DNA of 64,000 bases, from contig CANFRC010000003.1 of the NCBI GenBank assembly GCA_947449315.1, forward strand, positions 124,001 through 188,000, given 5' to 3'. The notes beneath the pieces are model-generated. The model saw only the letters and a list, made by a program, of their open reading frames with translations, made no database searches and was not told the DNA's origin. Position 1 is the stretch's first letter. Each line of letters starts with the position of its first letter. Both the position numbers and the translations under genes were made by a program. The stretch is from Bacteroidota bacterium (GTDB lineage: Bacteria > Bacteroidota > Bacteroidia > 2-12-FULL-35-15). Shown in pieces: positions 52,302 to 61,019 of this stretch.

Positions 52302-53039
52302 TTACAAAAATTTGATCAATTTTTTAAGGTCTTCCGGGGTATCAATTGCAACACTCTCTAAATCAGTCAACTCAACTTTTATTTTGTACCCATTTTCTAG
52401 CCAACGAAGCTGCTCCAGGCTTTCGGCCAATTCCAAAGAAGACTGTTTAAGAGCTGTTAATTCCGCCAACACCTTCGTTCGATAGGCATATATTCCTATA
52501 TGCTTGTAAAAAACCTGACTAGAAAGCCATTCAGATTCGTTTTTTCCCCTAACATAAGGTATCGCATGCCTGCTGAAGTAAATAGCTTCATTTGCCTTAT
52601 TCATAATAACTTTCGGAACACTGGGATTAAACAAATCATCTTTAGAAGTTAATAGATGAACCAACGTTGCTATTTGTGTGCTTTCTTGACTAAAACAAGA
52701 GGCAACAAGATCAATTTGTCCCGGCTGAATGAAAGGTTCATCGCCTTGAATATTAATAACCACATCAGCTGAAGGATCATAACTTTGAATCGCTTCATAA
52801 CATCGATCGGTTCCACTCTGATGCGATTCCTTTGTCATCACTACATTACCACCAAACATTTTAACATGTTCTTCAATGCGAATATTATCCGTAGCAACCA
52901 CTACATCCGTCAAGCAGCTTGATTTTTTAGCTTGTTCAAAAACACGTTGTATCATCGACTTTCCCGCAATATCAATCAAAGGCTTGGCAGGAAACCGAGT
53001 AGATGCATAACGAGCAGGAATAATTCCAATAATCTTCAT
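52302..53039 (-). CDS. kdsB: 3-deoxy-manno-octulosonate cytidylyltransferase
   Basis: A 245-aa CMP-Kdo synthetase. Ile-Pro-Ala-Arg-Tyr-Ala-Ser-Thr-Arg-Phe-Pro-Ala-Lys-Pro-Leu, Val-Val-Ala-Thr-Asp, Asn-Ile-Gln-Gly-Asp-Glu-Pro-Phe and Gln-Leu-Arg-Trp-Leu-Glu-Asn-Gly near the end. It activates Kdo for LPS, implying a Kdo-bearing outer membrane. It leads the HU/SPOR gene. Confidence 0.97.
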   Translation of the reverse strand: MKIIGIIPARYASTRFPAKPLIDIAGKSMIQRVFEQAKKSSCLTDVVVATDNIRIEEHVKMFGGNVVMTKESHQSGTDRCYEAIQSYDPSADVVINIQGDEPFIQPGQIDLVASCFSQESTQIATLVHLLTSKDDLFNPSVPKVIMNKANEAIYFSRHAIPYVRGKNESEWLSSQVFYKHIGIYAYRTKVLAELTALKQSSLELAESLEQLRWLENGYKIKVELTDLESVAIDTPEDLKKLIKFL

Positions 53040-53064
53040 TGAATCAATATTTTGAACGAATTTA

Positions 53065-53072
53065 CAAAATTA
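53065..53072 (-). promoter_or_regulatory. -7 element for kdsB
   Basis: CAAAATTA reads TAATTTTG on the minus strand, a full TAnnTTTG match, 26 bp before the ATG. Confidence 0.45.
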
Positions 53073-53234
53073 GTTCTATGTATTCGCCTTGAAATTAAAG
53101 AATTTTAAGACTAAAATAAATAGTAATTTAGTAGACGAACAACGCGATATGTCCTATTTATTTTAAATCCAAGCTATTCTTTTCGAATATTAACCCTAAT
53201 TAAAATTAATTCATTTTAATTTAAAAAATGAGAT

Positions 53235-53242
53235 TAACTTTG
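53235..53242 (+). promoter_or_regulatory. -7 element for the DUF1571 gene
   Basis: TAACTTTG, the strongest form of TAnnTTTG, lies 17 bp before the ATG at 53260, giving a leader of about 12 nt. Confidence 0.55.
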
Positions 53243-53259
53243 CGCACTATTAACGACTA

Positions 53260-54129
53260 ATGATGAGATTGAAAATACGCCCATTCTGCTTTTTTATTAC
53301 ATGCCTAGCTTTAAGCTTATTCCTGTTTTCATTCTCTTATAAAAAAAGTAAAACCCTCTCCAATAGCAGAGAATTAATCGACAAAGTTATCGATGCTGTA
53401 AATAACGTAAAAACATTACGTTATAAATTACAATGCAACGAACGTATCAAAGGGAGAATGCAATATTTTGAATCTAAAGTTAAATTACAAGTTTCTCCAC
53501 GAAAATTATATCTATCATTAAAAGGGCCGGAAGTATTGTGGACTCAGGGAACAAATAATGGCGATGCCTTAGTTAATCCTGCTGCGTTCCCATACATGAA
53601 CCTAAATTTGGATCCATACGGATCATTGATGAGAAAAGATCAGCATCATACTATTCATGAGATGGGCTTTCAATATTTAACGGATATCTTAAAAGATGGA
53701 ATAAAAAAAGCTGGAGATAAATTCGATAAATATTTTACTGTTGTGGGTGAAGATACTTTTTATGGAAAGCCTTGCTGGAAACTTTCTATTACATTCCCAG
53801 ATTTTGCTTGGTATTCCTATACAGTAAAAAAGGGTGAAAACATAACAACCATTGCTCGCATGTTAAAAGTAAGCGAGTACATGGTATTAACCAACAATCC
53901 AAAAATAAGCTGGTACAACGATGTAAAAGAAGGACAAACGATCAAAGTTCCGAATGCCTATGGGAAACAAACTTTATTATTAATTGATAAAGAAAATTTT
54001 CTGCCGGTGAGCAATACCGTTTTTGATGATCAGGGCCTTTATGAAAAATATGAATACATTGATTTGCAAATAAATTGCGTGATACTACCCGAAGAGTTCA
54101 CTAAAAATTACAAAGGATATAACTTTTAA
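53260..54129 (+). CDS. DUF1571 protein with embedded LysM domain
   Basis: A 289-aa exported protein with an N-terminal hydrophobic segment (about 10-27) and no clear cleavage site. DUF1571-like beta-rich domain on both sides of a LysM motif at about 187-232 (Tyr-Thr-Val-Lys-Lys-Gly-Glu-Asn-Ile, Trp-Tyr-Asn-Asp-Val-Lys-Glu-Gly-Gln-Thr-Ile-Lys-Val-Pro). LysM suggests peptidoglycan binding; the LolA/LppX-like shape of DUF1571 suggests lipid or lipoprotein handling, as inference. Its TAA shares bases with the polA stop on the other strand. Confidence 0.8.
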   Translation: MMRLKIRPFCFFITCLALSLFLFSFSYKKSKTLSNSRELIDKVIDAVNNVKTLRYKLQCNERIKGRMQYFESKVKLQVSPRKLYLSLKGPEVLWTQGTNNGDALVNPAAFPYMNLNLDPYGSLMRKDQHHTIHEMGFQYLTDILKDGIKKAGDKFDKYFTVVGEDTFYGKPCWKLSITFPDFAWYSYTVKKGENITTIARMLKVSEYMVLTNNPKISWYNDVKEGQTIKVPNAYGKQTLLLIDKENFLPVSNTVFDDQGLYEKYEYIDLQINCVILPEEFTKNYKGYNF

Positions 54130-56978
54130 TGGGCTTCTAACCAATTCTTTCCAACCCCCATCCCAACTTCCATAGGCACAAGTAGAGAAGGTATTGCATT
54201 CTTCATTCTGTTTTCAATGATTGGTTTTACTATTTCTAGTTCTTCTTTCAACACATCAAAAACTAACTCATCATGAACCTGAAGTAACATTTTTGATCTG
54301 ATATTTTTTTCTTTAAAATCATTCTGAATATGTATCATAGCAATTTTCAGCATATCTGCAGCACTTCCCTGGATAGGCGAATTTATTGCATTTCTTTCTG
54401 CATAACCACGAACAGTCTGATTGGATGAATTGATATCGCGCAAATACCTTCTGCGTCCCATGATCGTTTCTACATAACCTTTTTCTTTCGCAATCTCTAT
54501 ACTTTCATCCATATACGCTTTGATGCCTGGATATTTCGAAAAGTAATTTTCAATAATGGCAGCGGCTTCTTTGCGAGGAATATTTAATCTTTCGGATAAA
54601 CCAAATGCAGAGATCCCGTAAATGATTCCGAAGTTTACCATTTTAGCATTTCTTCGCATATCGGATGTTACTTCTTCTAAAGAAACGTTATACACTTTTG
54701 CAGCAGTGGCTTTGTGAATATCTTGTCCGGATTGAAATGCCTCTATCATTCCAGCATCCTTACTTAATTCAGCAATAATTCTTAATTCAATTTGTGAATA
54801 ATCAGCAGAAAGTAAAATATAATTTTCATCACGTGCAACAAATGCTTTTCTGATCTCTCTACCTCTTTCTGTTCTGATAGGTATATTTTGAAGATTCGGA
54901 TTATCGGAGCTCAATCGGCCGGTAACTGCTACCACTTGATTATAGGAAGTATGGATACGCCCAGTGTTTGGATTGACTAATTGCGGCAGTGTATCAACGT
55001 ATGTATTTTTTAACTTTACTAATTCCCGATAGTCCAATATCTTTCCGATGATATCATGCTTGCCGACTAACTTTACCAATATTTCTTCACCTGTTGCATA
55101 TTGACCTGTCTTTGTTTTTTTGGGCTTCTCGGTTACTTTTAATACTTCGAATAAAATTTCGCCAACTTGCTTAGGTGATGATACATTAAATGGCATACCA
55201 GCCAATTGCTGAATTTCTGCATCCACTTTAGTAATGTCCTTTTCTAATTCTGATGACAATTCTTGCAACGCATTTTTGTCCAAAGCTATTCCTTCTGCTT
55301 CCATTTCTGCTAACACAGAGATGAGAGGAATCTCGATTTCTTCAAATAATTTTTTAATATGTTCATCCGAAAGCATCGGCTCGAATTTATTTTTTAGTTG
55401 CAAAGTAACATCCGCATCTTCCGCAGCATATTCTTTAATCTCTTCAACTGGAACATCTCGCATGGTAAGTTGCCCTTTCCCTTTTTTACCAATCAAGGTT
55501 TCAATAGAAACAGGAGAGTAATTCAGATATGTTTCGGCAAGCACATTCATATTGTGACGCATCTCGGGTTGAATAAGAAAATGAGCTACCATTGTATCAA
55601 ACAACTTCCCTTTTAACGCTATTCCGTATCTCTTTAAAATAGAAAGATCGTATTTAATGTTCTGGCCAATTTTTGTAATAGCAGGATTTTCAAAAACAAT
55701 TTTAAATTCATGCACGATTGCTTGCGCCTCTTCTTTATTTTCAGAAACTGGAATATAATAGGCTTCAGAGGGTGTATAGGCAAATGACATCCCTACCAAT
55801 TCCGCTTGCTGTACATCCAACCCAGTAGTTTCCGTATCAAAAGAAACTTCCGACTGTTTTAAAAGTTCAGTGATAAATGTCGCCCGCTTCTCTTTTGTGT
55901 CAATAAGAATATATTTGTGTGGAACATCTTTTATTGTTAGAAAATTTCTAGCTGTTTCGATCTCCTCAACTTCATCAACAATATCATTTACTGGTTGACC
56001 AAACATATCCATTTGATCTGGATCTGACTTTTTAATTTTAGGTGAAGCAACTTTAGTTTCTTTGACCTCAGGAATATCGGTAGAAGTATTGTTTCCATTA
56101 ACGCCCAATATTTGCTCTGCGAGTCTTCTAAATTCAAGTTCATTAAAAAGGATCTGCAACGCCTCTCTGTTCGGCTCTTCAATTTGCAAAGCTACTTCAT
56201 CAAATTCAACTGGTACATCACAAATAATTGTTGCTAACCATTTCGATTGAATTGCTTTTTCCTTATTTAGCTCTACTTTTTCTTTTAATTTACCTTTCAG
56301 CTTATCTGTATTTTCAATAAGATTTTCAATTGTTCCAAAATCTTTAACCAGCTGAATAGCTGTTTTTTCACCCACTCCAGGTATGCCCGGAATATTATCC
56401 ACCTTGTCTCCCATCAACCCTAAAATGTCGATCAGCTGATCCACATTTTGAATATCCCATTTCTTGCATACCTCTGCAACACCCATCACTTCCACTCCAT
56501 TTCCAAGACGTGCAGGCTTATAAATAAAAATATTTTCTGAAACCAACTGACCATAATCTTTATCGGGGGTCATCATGTATGTTGTAAAACCTTGCTTCTC
56601 GGCCATTTTTGCAAGCGTGCCAATAACATCGTCTGCCTCATACCCAGGCTTGCCAATAACAGGAATATTAAACCCTTCAATCACTTTTATAATGTATGGA
56701 ATTGCTAACCGAAGATCGTCCGGCATCTCCTCTCTATTTGCTTTATATTCTGAAAATTCAACGTGTCGAACTGTTGGCTCAGGAGTATCAAAAACAACAG
56801 CAATATGAGAAGGTTTTTCTTTCTTCAAAACCTCCAACAAGGTATTTGTGAAACCCAATACTGCTGAAGTATTCAACCCTTTAGAATTTATTCGATGATT
56901 ATTCGCAAACGCAAAATAAGCACGGTAGATCAATGCAAACGCATCCAGTAAAAAGAGTTTTTTATTCTTGTCGTTCAT
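54126..56978 (-). CDS. polA: DNA polymerase I
   Basis: A 950-aa polymerase with all three parts: 5'-3' exonuclease (about 1-295, Tyr-Arg-Ala-Tyr-Phe-Ala, Gly-Asp-Lys-Val-Asp-Asn-Ile-Pro-Gly), 3'-5' proofreading domain (about 350-540) with Asp-Thr-Glu-Thr-Thr-Gly-Leu-Asp intact, and polymerase motifs A (Ala-Asp-Tyr-Ser-Gln-Ile-Glu), B (Arg-Arg-Asn-Ala-Lys...Gly-Ile-Ile-Tyr-Gly) and C (Val-His-Asp-Glu). Both exonuclease sites look functional. Convergent with the DUF1571 gene. Confidence 0.97.
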   Translation of the reverse strand: MNDKNKKLFLLDAFALIYRAYFAFANNHRINSKGLNTSAVLGFTNTLLEVLKKEKPSHIAVVFDTPEPTVRHVEFSEYKANREEMPDDLRLAIPYIIKVIEGFNIPVIGKPGYEADDVIGTLAKMAEKQGFTTYMMTPDKDYGQLVSENIFIYKPARLGNGVEVMGVAEVCKKWDIQNVDQLIDILGLMGDKVDNIPGIPGVGEKTAIQLVKDFGTIENLIENTDKLKGKLKEKVELNKEKAIQSKWLATIICDVPVEFDEVALQIEEPNREALQILFNELEFRRLAEQILGVNGNNTSTDIPEVKETKVASPKIKKSDPDQMDMFGQPVNDIVDEVEEIETARNFLTIKDVPHKYILIDTKEKRATFITELLKQSEVSFDTETTGLDVQQAELVGMSFAYTPSEAYYIPVSENKEEAQAIVHEFKIVFENPAITKIGQNIKYDLSILKRYGIALKGKLFDTMVAHFLIQPEMRHNMNVLAETYLNYSPVSIETLIGKKGKGQLTMRDVPVEEIKEYAAEDADVTLQLKNKFEPMLSDEHIKKLFEEIEIPLISVLAEMEAEGIALDKNALQELSSELEKDITKVDAEIQQLAGMPFNVSSPKQVGEILFEVLKVTEKPKKTKTGQYATGEEILVKLVGKHDIIGKILDYRELVKLKNTYVDTLPQLVNPNTGRIHTSYNQVVAVTGRLSSDNPNLQNIPIRTERGREIRKAFVARDENYILLSADYSQIELRIIAELSKDAGMIEAFQSGQDIHKATAAKVYNVSLEEVTSDMRRNAKMVNFGIIYGISAFGLSERLNIPRKEAAAIIENYFSKYPGIKAYMDESIEIAKEKGYVETIMGRRRYLRDINSSNQTVRGYAERNAINSPIQGSAADMLKIAMIHIQNDFKEKNIRSKMLLQVHDELVFDVLKEELEIVKPIIENRMKNAIPSLLVPMEVGMGVGKNWLEAH

Positions 56979-57309
56979 AACTTCTTTAATAATTGAGAAT
57001 CTAAAATTAACCGAAATATTTCATTTATGACAGAGTGTTTATAAGTAATTATCAGAAAGTAAAAAGCAAAAAAGAAGTTAATATAAGTTCAATACTTTCT
57101 TAAAAGCAATGAAAATCTGCACTCTATTTTTTGAGATTCAATTACTGATTTTCAAGTGCTTTCGCAACCACTTCATTTTCAAACAACAACTATTTTAAAA
57201 TGAAAAGGATAGTATTTACTTGCAAAAGAGCAGATTTTGAATATAATTCGATAGAATGTCATCATTGTGTGTGCTATTTCCTAATTTTGTGTAAATCTTT
57301 CCTTTCACC
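56979..57309. other. 331-bp divergent spacer between polA and the L,D-transpeptidase gene
   Basis: It carries a -7 element for the right-hand gene at 57282-57289. No clear polA promoter word, hairpin or RNA gene was found, and no frame has coding character. Confidence 0.5.
57282..57289 (+). promoter_or_regulatory. -7 element for the L,D-transpeptidase gene
   Basis: TAATTTTG, a full TAnnTTTG match, 20 bp before the TTG start, giving a very short leader. Confidence 0.45.
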
Positions 57310-58980
57310 TTGAAAAAGCATCACTTCATTTTATTTGTATTTGCGCTGACCATTATGATCGGATGCAATAAATGTGCAAAAGAAAAACCGAATCCTATTG
57401 TCTTAGTTGACAAGCCAGAAATGATAAATGAGAAAGTATCCGAACTTCTCAAAAGTGAGTTAAGTCAAATTGATACTTCACAGGAAATACTTGTTATTTC
57501 AGATGACAGCTTATATGCAACAAAACAAATTTTTGAGTTTTACAATGGGAATAAAAATACGGCACTCTGGACTGACAAAGGGATATTGAACAAACAAGGT
57601 GATACACTTCTTACCCTATTAAAGAATGCCGACCAATATGGATTAATTTCTGACGATTACCACTATTCAAAAATTGATAGTCTTTTAAAAATTGAAAAAG
57701 ACACAATCAGTAAAAAATTTGATGCTGTAAAAATTTGTACGATTGACCTTTTGCTGACAGATGCATTTTTCACCATTGCGGTTCATGTTAGCAAAGGACG
57801 GTTAAACCCTGACAGCTTGACAAGAGAATGGAAAATCGCTCAGGTGGATACCAACCTCGTTAACATTCTGAAAATAGTGCATGCAAAAAATGAAATTCAC
57901 AATGCGATCGATTCGCTGGAACCTAAAAACAAGTACTATCTAGCGTTAAAAGCTGCTTTAAAAAAATTCAAATTTGAATTTAAAAATACCAACTGGGATA
58001 GTATTAAAAACAGAGAATCCGATTCCACAACTTTTATGGCTCGTGTAAAAGAAAGATTAATACAGAGCCATGACTATTTTGATGAATTCACTGGAAATGA
58101 TTCCTTACGGCTCATGAAATCTATTCAAAATTTTCAATGCAAAAATAATTTAACGGAGGACGGGAAGATTGGCAAACTTACCTTCAAAGCCCTTCAACGA
58201 AATAAGCAGGATTATATTCATCAGATTGAATTAAATATGGAACGCTGGCGATGGTACAAAGCGCCGAACGAAAAACAATATGTGTGGGTGAATATCCCAA
58301 AATTTGAAATGAAAGTTATTGAAGAAGATACACTTGTCATGAAATCAAGAGTAATTATTGGAGCGCCGGAACATCAAACACCATTGCTTAAAAGCACCAT
58401 TCGGTATTTTTTAATTTACCCATACTGGACGGTCCCCTTCAGCATTGCAACAAAAGAACTTTTACCGATTATAAAAATGGATATAACCTATTTAAGCAGA
58501 AAGAATTTTGAAGTATTAGACGGTACTAATAAAAAAGTAGATGCTTCAAAAATAAATTGGAAGAAATACTCAACAAAATATTTCCCATGGAAATTAAGAC
58601 AAGGAATCGGTGAAAAGAATTCGCTAGGAATTTTAAAATTTAATTTTGAAAACAAATATGGTGTTTATATGCACGATACCGATAATCGAAAATTGTTCAA
58701 CAGAGAAATGCGCGCATTGAGTCATGGCTGCTGCCGCCTAGAAAAATTTATGGATTTTGCACAATTCCTGATTCGAGATGACAGTATCAAATACCCCATA
58801 GATTCTTTGAATGCTGACATTTTAAAAGCCCAACAAAAATATGTTTATATCAAACACCCAATACCTTTATATATCAATTACTTCACTGCAGAAATAGACG
58901 AATACAGTGAGTTACATTTCTTCATTGATGTGTATAAAAGAGACGAGAAGATGATGAGATCATTGTATAAAAGGAAGTAA
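57310..58980 (+). CDS. L,D-transpeptidase lipoprotein with peptidoglycan-binding domain
   Basis: A 556-aa protein of the YcbB/LdtD type from a TTG start (Met-Lys-Lys-His-His-Phe; no ATG nearby gives a signal). The signal ends Met-Ile-Gly-Cys19, so it is a lipoprotein. An N-terminal scaffold domain, a PG-binding domain (about 260-300, Gln-Asn-Phe-Gln...Gly-Lys-Ile-Gly) and a YkuD catalytic domain follow, with His in Tyr-Met-His-Asp-Thr and Ser-His-Gly-Cys474-Cys-Arg-Leu. It makes 3-3 cross-links or attaches proteins to the wall. It converges with hflX at 7 bp. Confidence 0.92.
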   Translation: MKKHHFILFVFALTIMIGCNKCAKEKPNPIVLVDKPEMINEKVSELLKSELSQIDTSQEILVISDDSLYATKQIFEFYNGNKNTALWTDKGILNKQGDTLLTLLKNADQYGLISDDYHYSKIDSLLKIEKDTISKKFDAVKICTIDLLLTDAFFTIAVHVSKGRLNPDSLTREWKIAQVDTNLVNILKIVHAKNEIHNAIDSLEPKNKYYLALKAALKKFKFEFKNTNWDSIKNRESDSTTFMARVKERLIQSHDYFDEFTGNDSLRLMKSIQNFQCKNNLTEDGKIGKLTFKALQRNKQDYIHQIELNMERWRWYKAPNEKQYVWVNIPKFEMKVIEEDTLVMKSRVIIGAPEHQTPLLKSTIRYFLIYPYWTVPFSIATKELLPIIKMDITYLSRKNFEVLDGTNKKVDASKINWKKYSTKYFPWKLRQGIGEKNSLGILKFNFENKYGVYMHDTDNRKLFNREMRALSHGCCRLEKFMDFAQFLIRDDSIKYPIDSLNADILKAQQKYVYIKHPIPLYINYFTAEIDEYSELHFFIDVYKRDEKMMRSLYKRK

Positions 58981-58987
58981 TAAAAAT

Positions 58988-60190
58988 CTAGTATAAAAAT
59001 TTATTGTAAGGATATCTTTTTTGGTGAAGCTCTTTCACTTTGTCGTATAGCACTTTTTTGAATTCATCGATATTCAATTTGTCGGCAGCAGATATAAAAA
59101 GACACTCCGCATTCAATTTACTCATCCATGTTTTTTTCAATTCATCCAAACTCAAATTTCTTTTGGTCATAGGAGTAAGGTCATCTTCCTCCTTTTCATC
59201 AAAAGTAAATGCATCAATTTTATTGAAAACTAATAGGGTTGGTTTGTCTCCTGCCCCAATATCAGTCAGTGTTTGATTTACTACATTGATTTGATCTTCA
59301 AAGCCTGAATGAGAGATATCTACCACATGAATTAACACATCCGCTTCACGAACTTCATCAAGGGTTGACTTAAAAGATTCGATAAGGTTAGTAGGTAATT
59401 TACGAATGAAACCAACAGTATCCGAAAGCAAGAAAGGCAAATTTTCGATCACTACTTTTCTAACAGTAGTATCCAGCGTTGCAAATAATTTATTCTCGGC
59501 AAATACATCACTCTTACTTAACATATTCATGATGGTTGATTTACCCACATTCGTATATCCTACCAAAGCAACACGAATCATTTCACCACGGCTTTTACGC
59601 TGTGTTTCCATTTGACGATCGATCGTTTTTAATCGCTCTTTCAACAGCGCAATCCGATCACGAACAATCCGTCTATCGGTTTCAATTTCTGTTTCCCCTG
59701 CCCCCTTCATTCCAATACCTCCTTTGATACGGTCCAAATGGTCCCACATTTTTGTAAGACGAGGTAATAAATAAACTGACTGCGCTAATTCAACTTGAGT
59801 TTTTGCATGAGCGGTTCGTGCCCTAGCAGCAAATATGTCTAGGATCAAACGCGTACGATCAACTACTTTTATTTTTATTTCCTTTTCAGCATTGATTTCT
59901 TTTTCAAGATTTCGTTGCTGTGCAGGAGAAAGTTCATCATCAAAAATGATGATGTCCACTCCATTTTCTAAAACAAAATTGCGAACTTCGATTAGCTTTC
60001 CGGCACCGATGAATGTTCGAGAGTCGGGATGTTCCAAACGTTGTGTATAACGTTTCAACACTTTTGCACCAGCAGTATCTGCCAAAAACTCCAATTCATC
60101 CAGATATTCTTTGGCCGTTTCTTCACTCTGACTTCTGTTGATCAAACCAACAATAACTGCGGTTTCCTGCTTCGTCCCTGTATCGTACAT
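58988..60190 (-). CDS. hflX: GTPase HflX
   Basis: A 400-aa ribosome-associated GTPase. N-terminal HflX domain (Ala-Gly-Ala-Lys-Val, Gly-Lys-Leu-Ile-Glu-Val, Asp-Asp-Glu-Leu-Ser-Pro-Ala-Gln-Gln-Arg-Asn-Leu), then G1 Gly-Tyr-Thr-Asn-Val-Gly-Lys-Ser, G3 Asp-Thr-Val-Gly-Phe-Ile and G4 Asn-Lys-Ile-Asp. It splits stalled ribosomes under stress. Length is typical. Confidence 0.95.
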   Translation of the reverse strand: MYDTGTKQETAVIVGLINRSQSEETAKEYLDELEFLADTAGAKVLKRYTQRLEHPDSRTFIGAGKLIEVRNFVLENGVDIIIFDDELSPAQQRNLEKEINAEKEIKIKVVDRTRLILDIFAARARTAHAKTQVELAQSVYLLPRLTKMWDHLDRIKGGIGMKGAGETEIETDRRIVRDRIALLKERLKTIDRQMETQRKSRGEMIRVALVGYTNVGKSTIMNMLSKSDVFAENKLFATLDTTVRKVVIENLPFLLSDTVGFIRKLPTNLIESFKSTLDEVREADVLIHVVDISHSGFEDQINVVNQTLTDIGAGDKPTLLVFNKIDAFTFDEKEEDDLTPMTKRNLSLDELKKTWMSKLNAECLFISAADKLNIDEFKKVLYDKVKELHQKRYPYNKFLY

Positions 60191-60254
60191 CTTTGAGATA
60201 TGAGGTATAGATATTCGCTAAGTGCAAAACTTAAAGCGAAATAAATACTCTGAA

Positions 60255-60887
60255 TTATTTTTTTAATGTTTCAACATATGCATCAACGGCATTGATCTCT
60301 TGCTCATTTAAAACGTCTTTAAAACCAGGCATAGAACTAGCGCCATTTTTTATTCGCTCTAATTTTGCTTCGTGACTCATTTGTGACATTGTCAAATCAA
60401 CTCCGCCAGCACCATTTGTTCCACCTGAACCATGGCAACTTTGGCAATAGGCTGTATAAACTGATTCACCATGTTTTACAATATCATAATTAGCAGCTGT
60501 TGTATTTGAAACAGCACTATCCACTGTTTGTTTCTCCACTCTTATATGATTCATTTCTGCTAAGCCGTACGATCCAATAATCAACAACAAAGACAATACA
60601 GCCATTATTTTATTACTCTTTTTAAATCCAATGATTGCAACTGGAATAGAGACGAATACCATACACACTTTGATCACCAATAGTTTTGTTGTACCCACTT
60701 GCATGAGCATATATACTCCAGTGATTAAAAACAAAGTGCTAATGATCATTTCAGGAACTTTAACCATTTTAGTGAACTTCGCTAATCCTTGACTTTTATT
60801 CGCTAACAATAAAACTGTTTTTATCAAATAGATCAATAAAAATAAAGTTACCGAAATCACGTGTGTATTAAATATTGCTTTGGGCAT
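60255..60887 (-). CDS. Membrane-anchored monohaem cytochrome c
   Basis: A 210-aa protein: four membrane helices (about 10-29, 47-64, 69-88, 94-112), then a periplasmic class I cytochrome c with Cys148-Gln-Ser-Cys151-His152 and axial Met186 in Ser-Ser-Met-Pro-Gly-Phe. The membrane half resembles SirB2/CopD-like four-helix modules with an early His9. The redox partner is unknown; a respiratory donor or haem-sensing role is possible. It lies 64 bp upstream of hflX on the same strand and has its own promoter. Confidence 0.85.
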   Translation of the reverse strand: MPKAIFNTHVISVTLFLLIYLIKTVLLLANKSQGLAKFTKMVKVPEMIISTLFLITGVYMLMQVGTTKLLVIKVCMVFVSIPVAIIGFKKSNKIMAVLSLLLIIGSYGLAEMNHIRVEKQTVDSAVSNTTAANYDIVKHGESVYTAYCQSCHGSGGTNGAGGVDLTMSQMSHEAKLERIKNGASSMPGFKDVLNEQEINAVDAYVETLKK

Positions 60888-60909
60888 AGTTTTAGATTTT
60901 TTGTACCCT

Positions 60910-60917
60910 CAAAAGTA
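60910..60917 (-). promoter_or_regulatory. -7 element for the cytochrome gene
   Basis: CAAAAGTA reads TACTTTTG on the minus strand, a full TAnnTTTG match, 23 bp before the ATG. Confidence 0.5.
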
Positions 60918-60950
60918 ATAAAAATCCGCTGATATTAACGTTCATATAAT

Positions 60951-60984
60951 TTTGATGGCAAATCGGTTTAAAATGTTATTTTTG
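60951..60984 (+). promoter_or_regulatory. Promoter of the tandem amidohydrolase gene
   Basis: TTTG (60951-60954) and TATTTTTG (60977-60984) are separated by 22 bp, close to the Bacteroidota -33/-7 layout. The ATG follows at 61020. The divergent cytochrome promoter is 34 bp to the left. Confidence 0.5.
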
Positions 60985-61019
60985 TTAGCATCGAAATTAA
61001 AAAACTGAAGACCCTTCAC

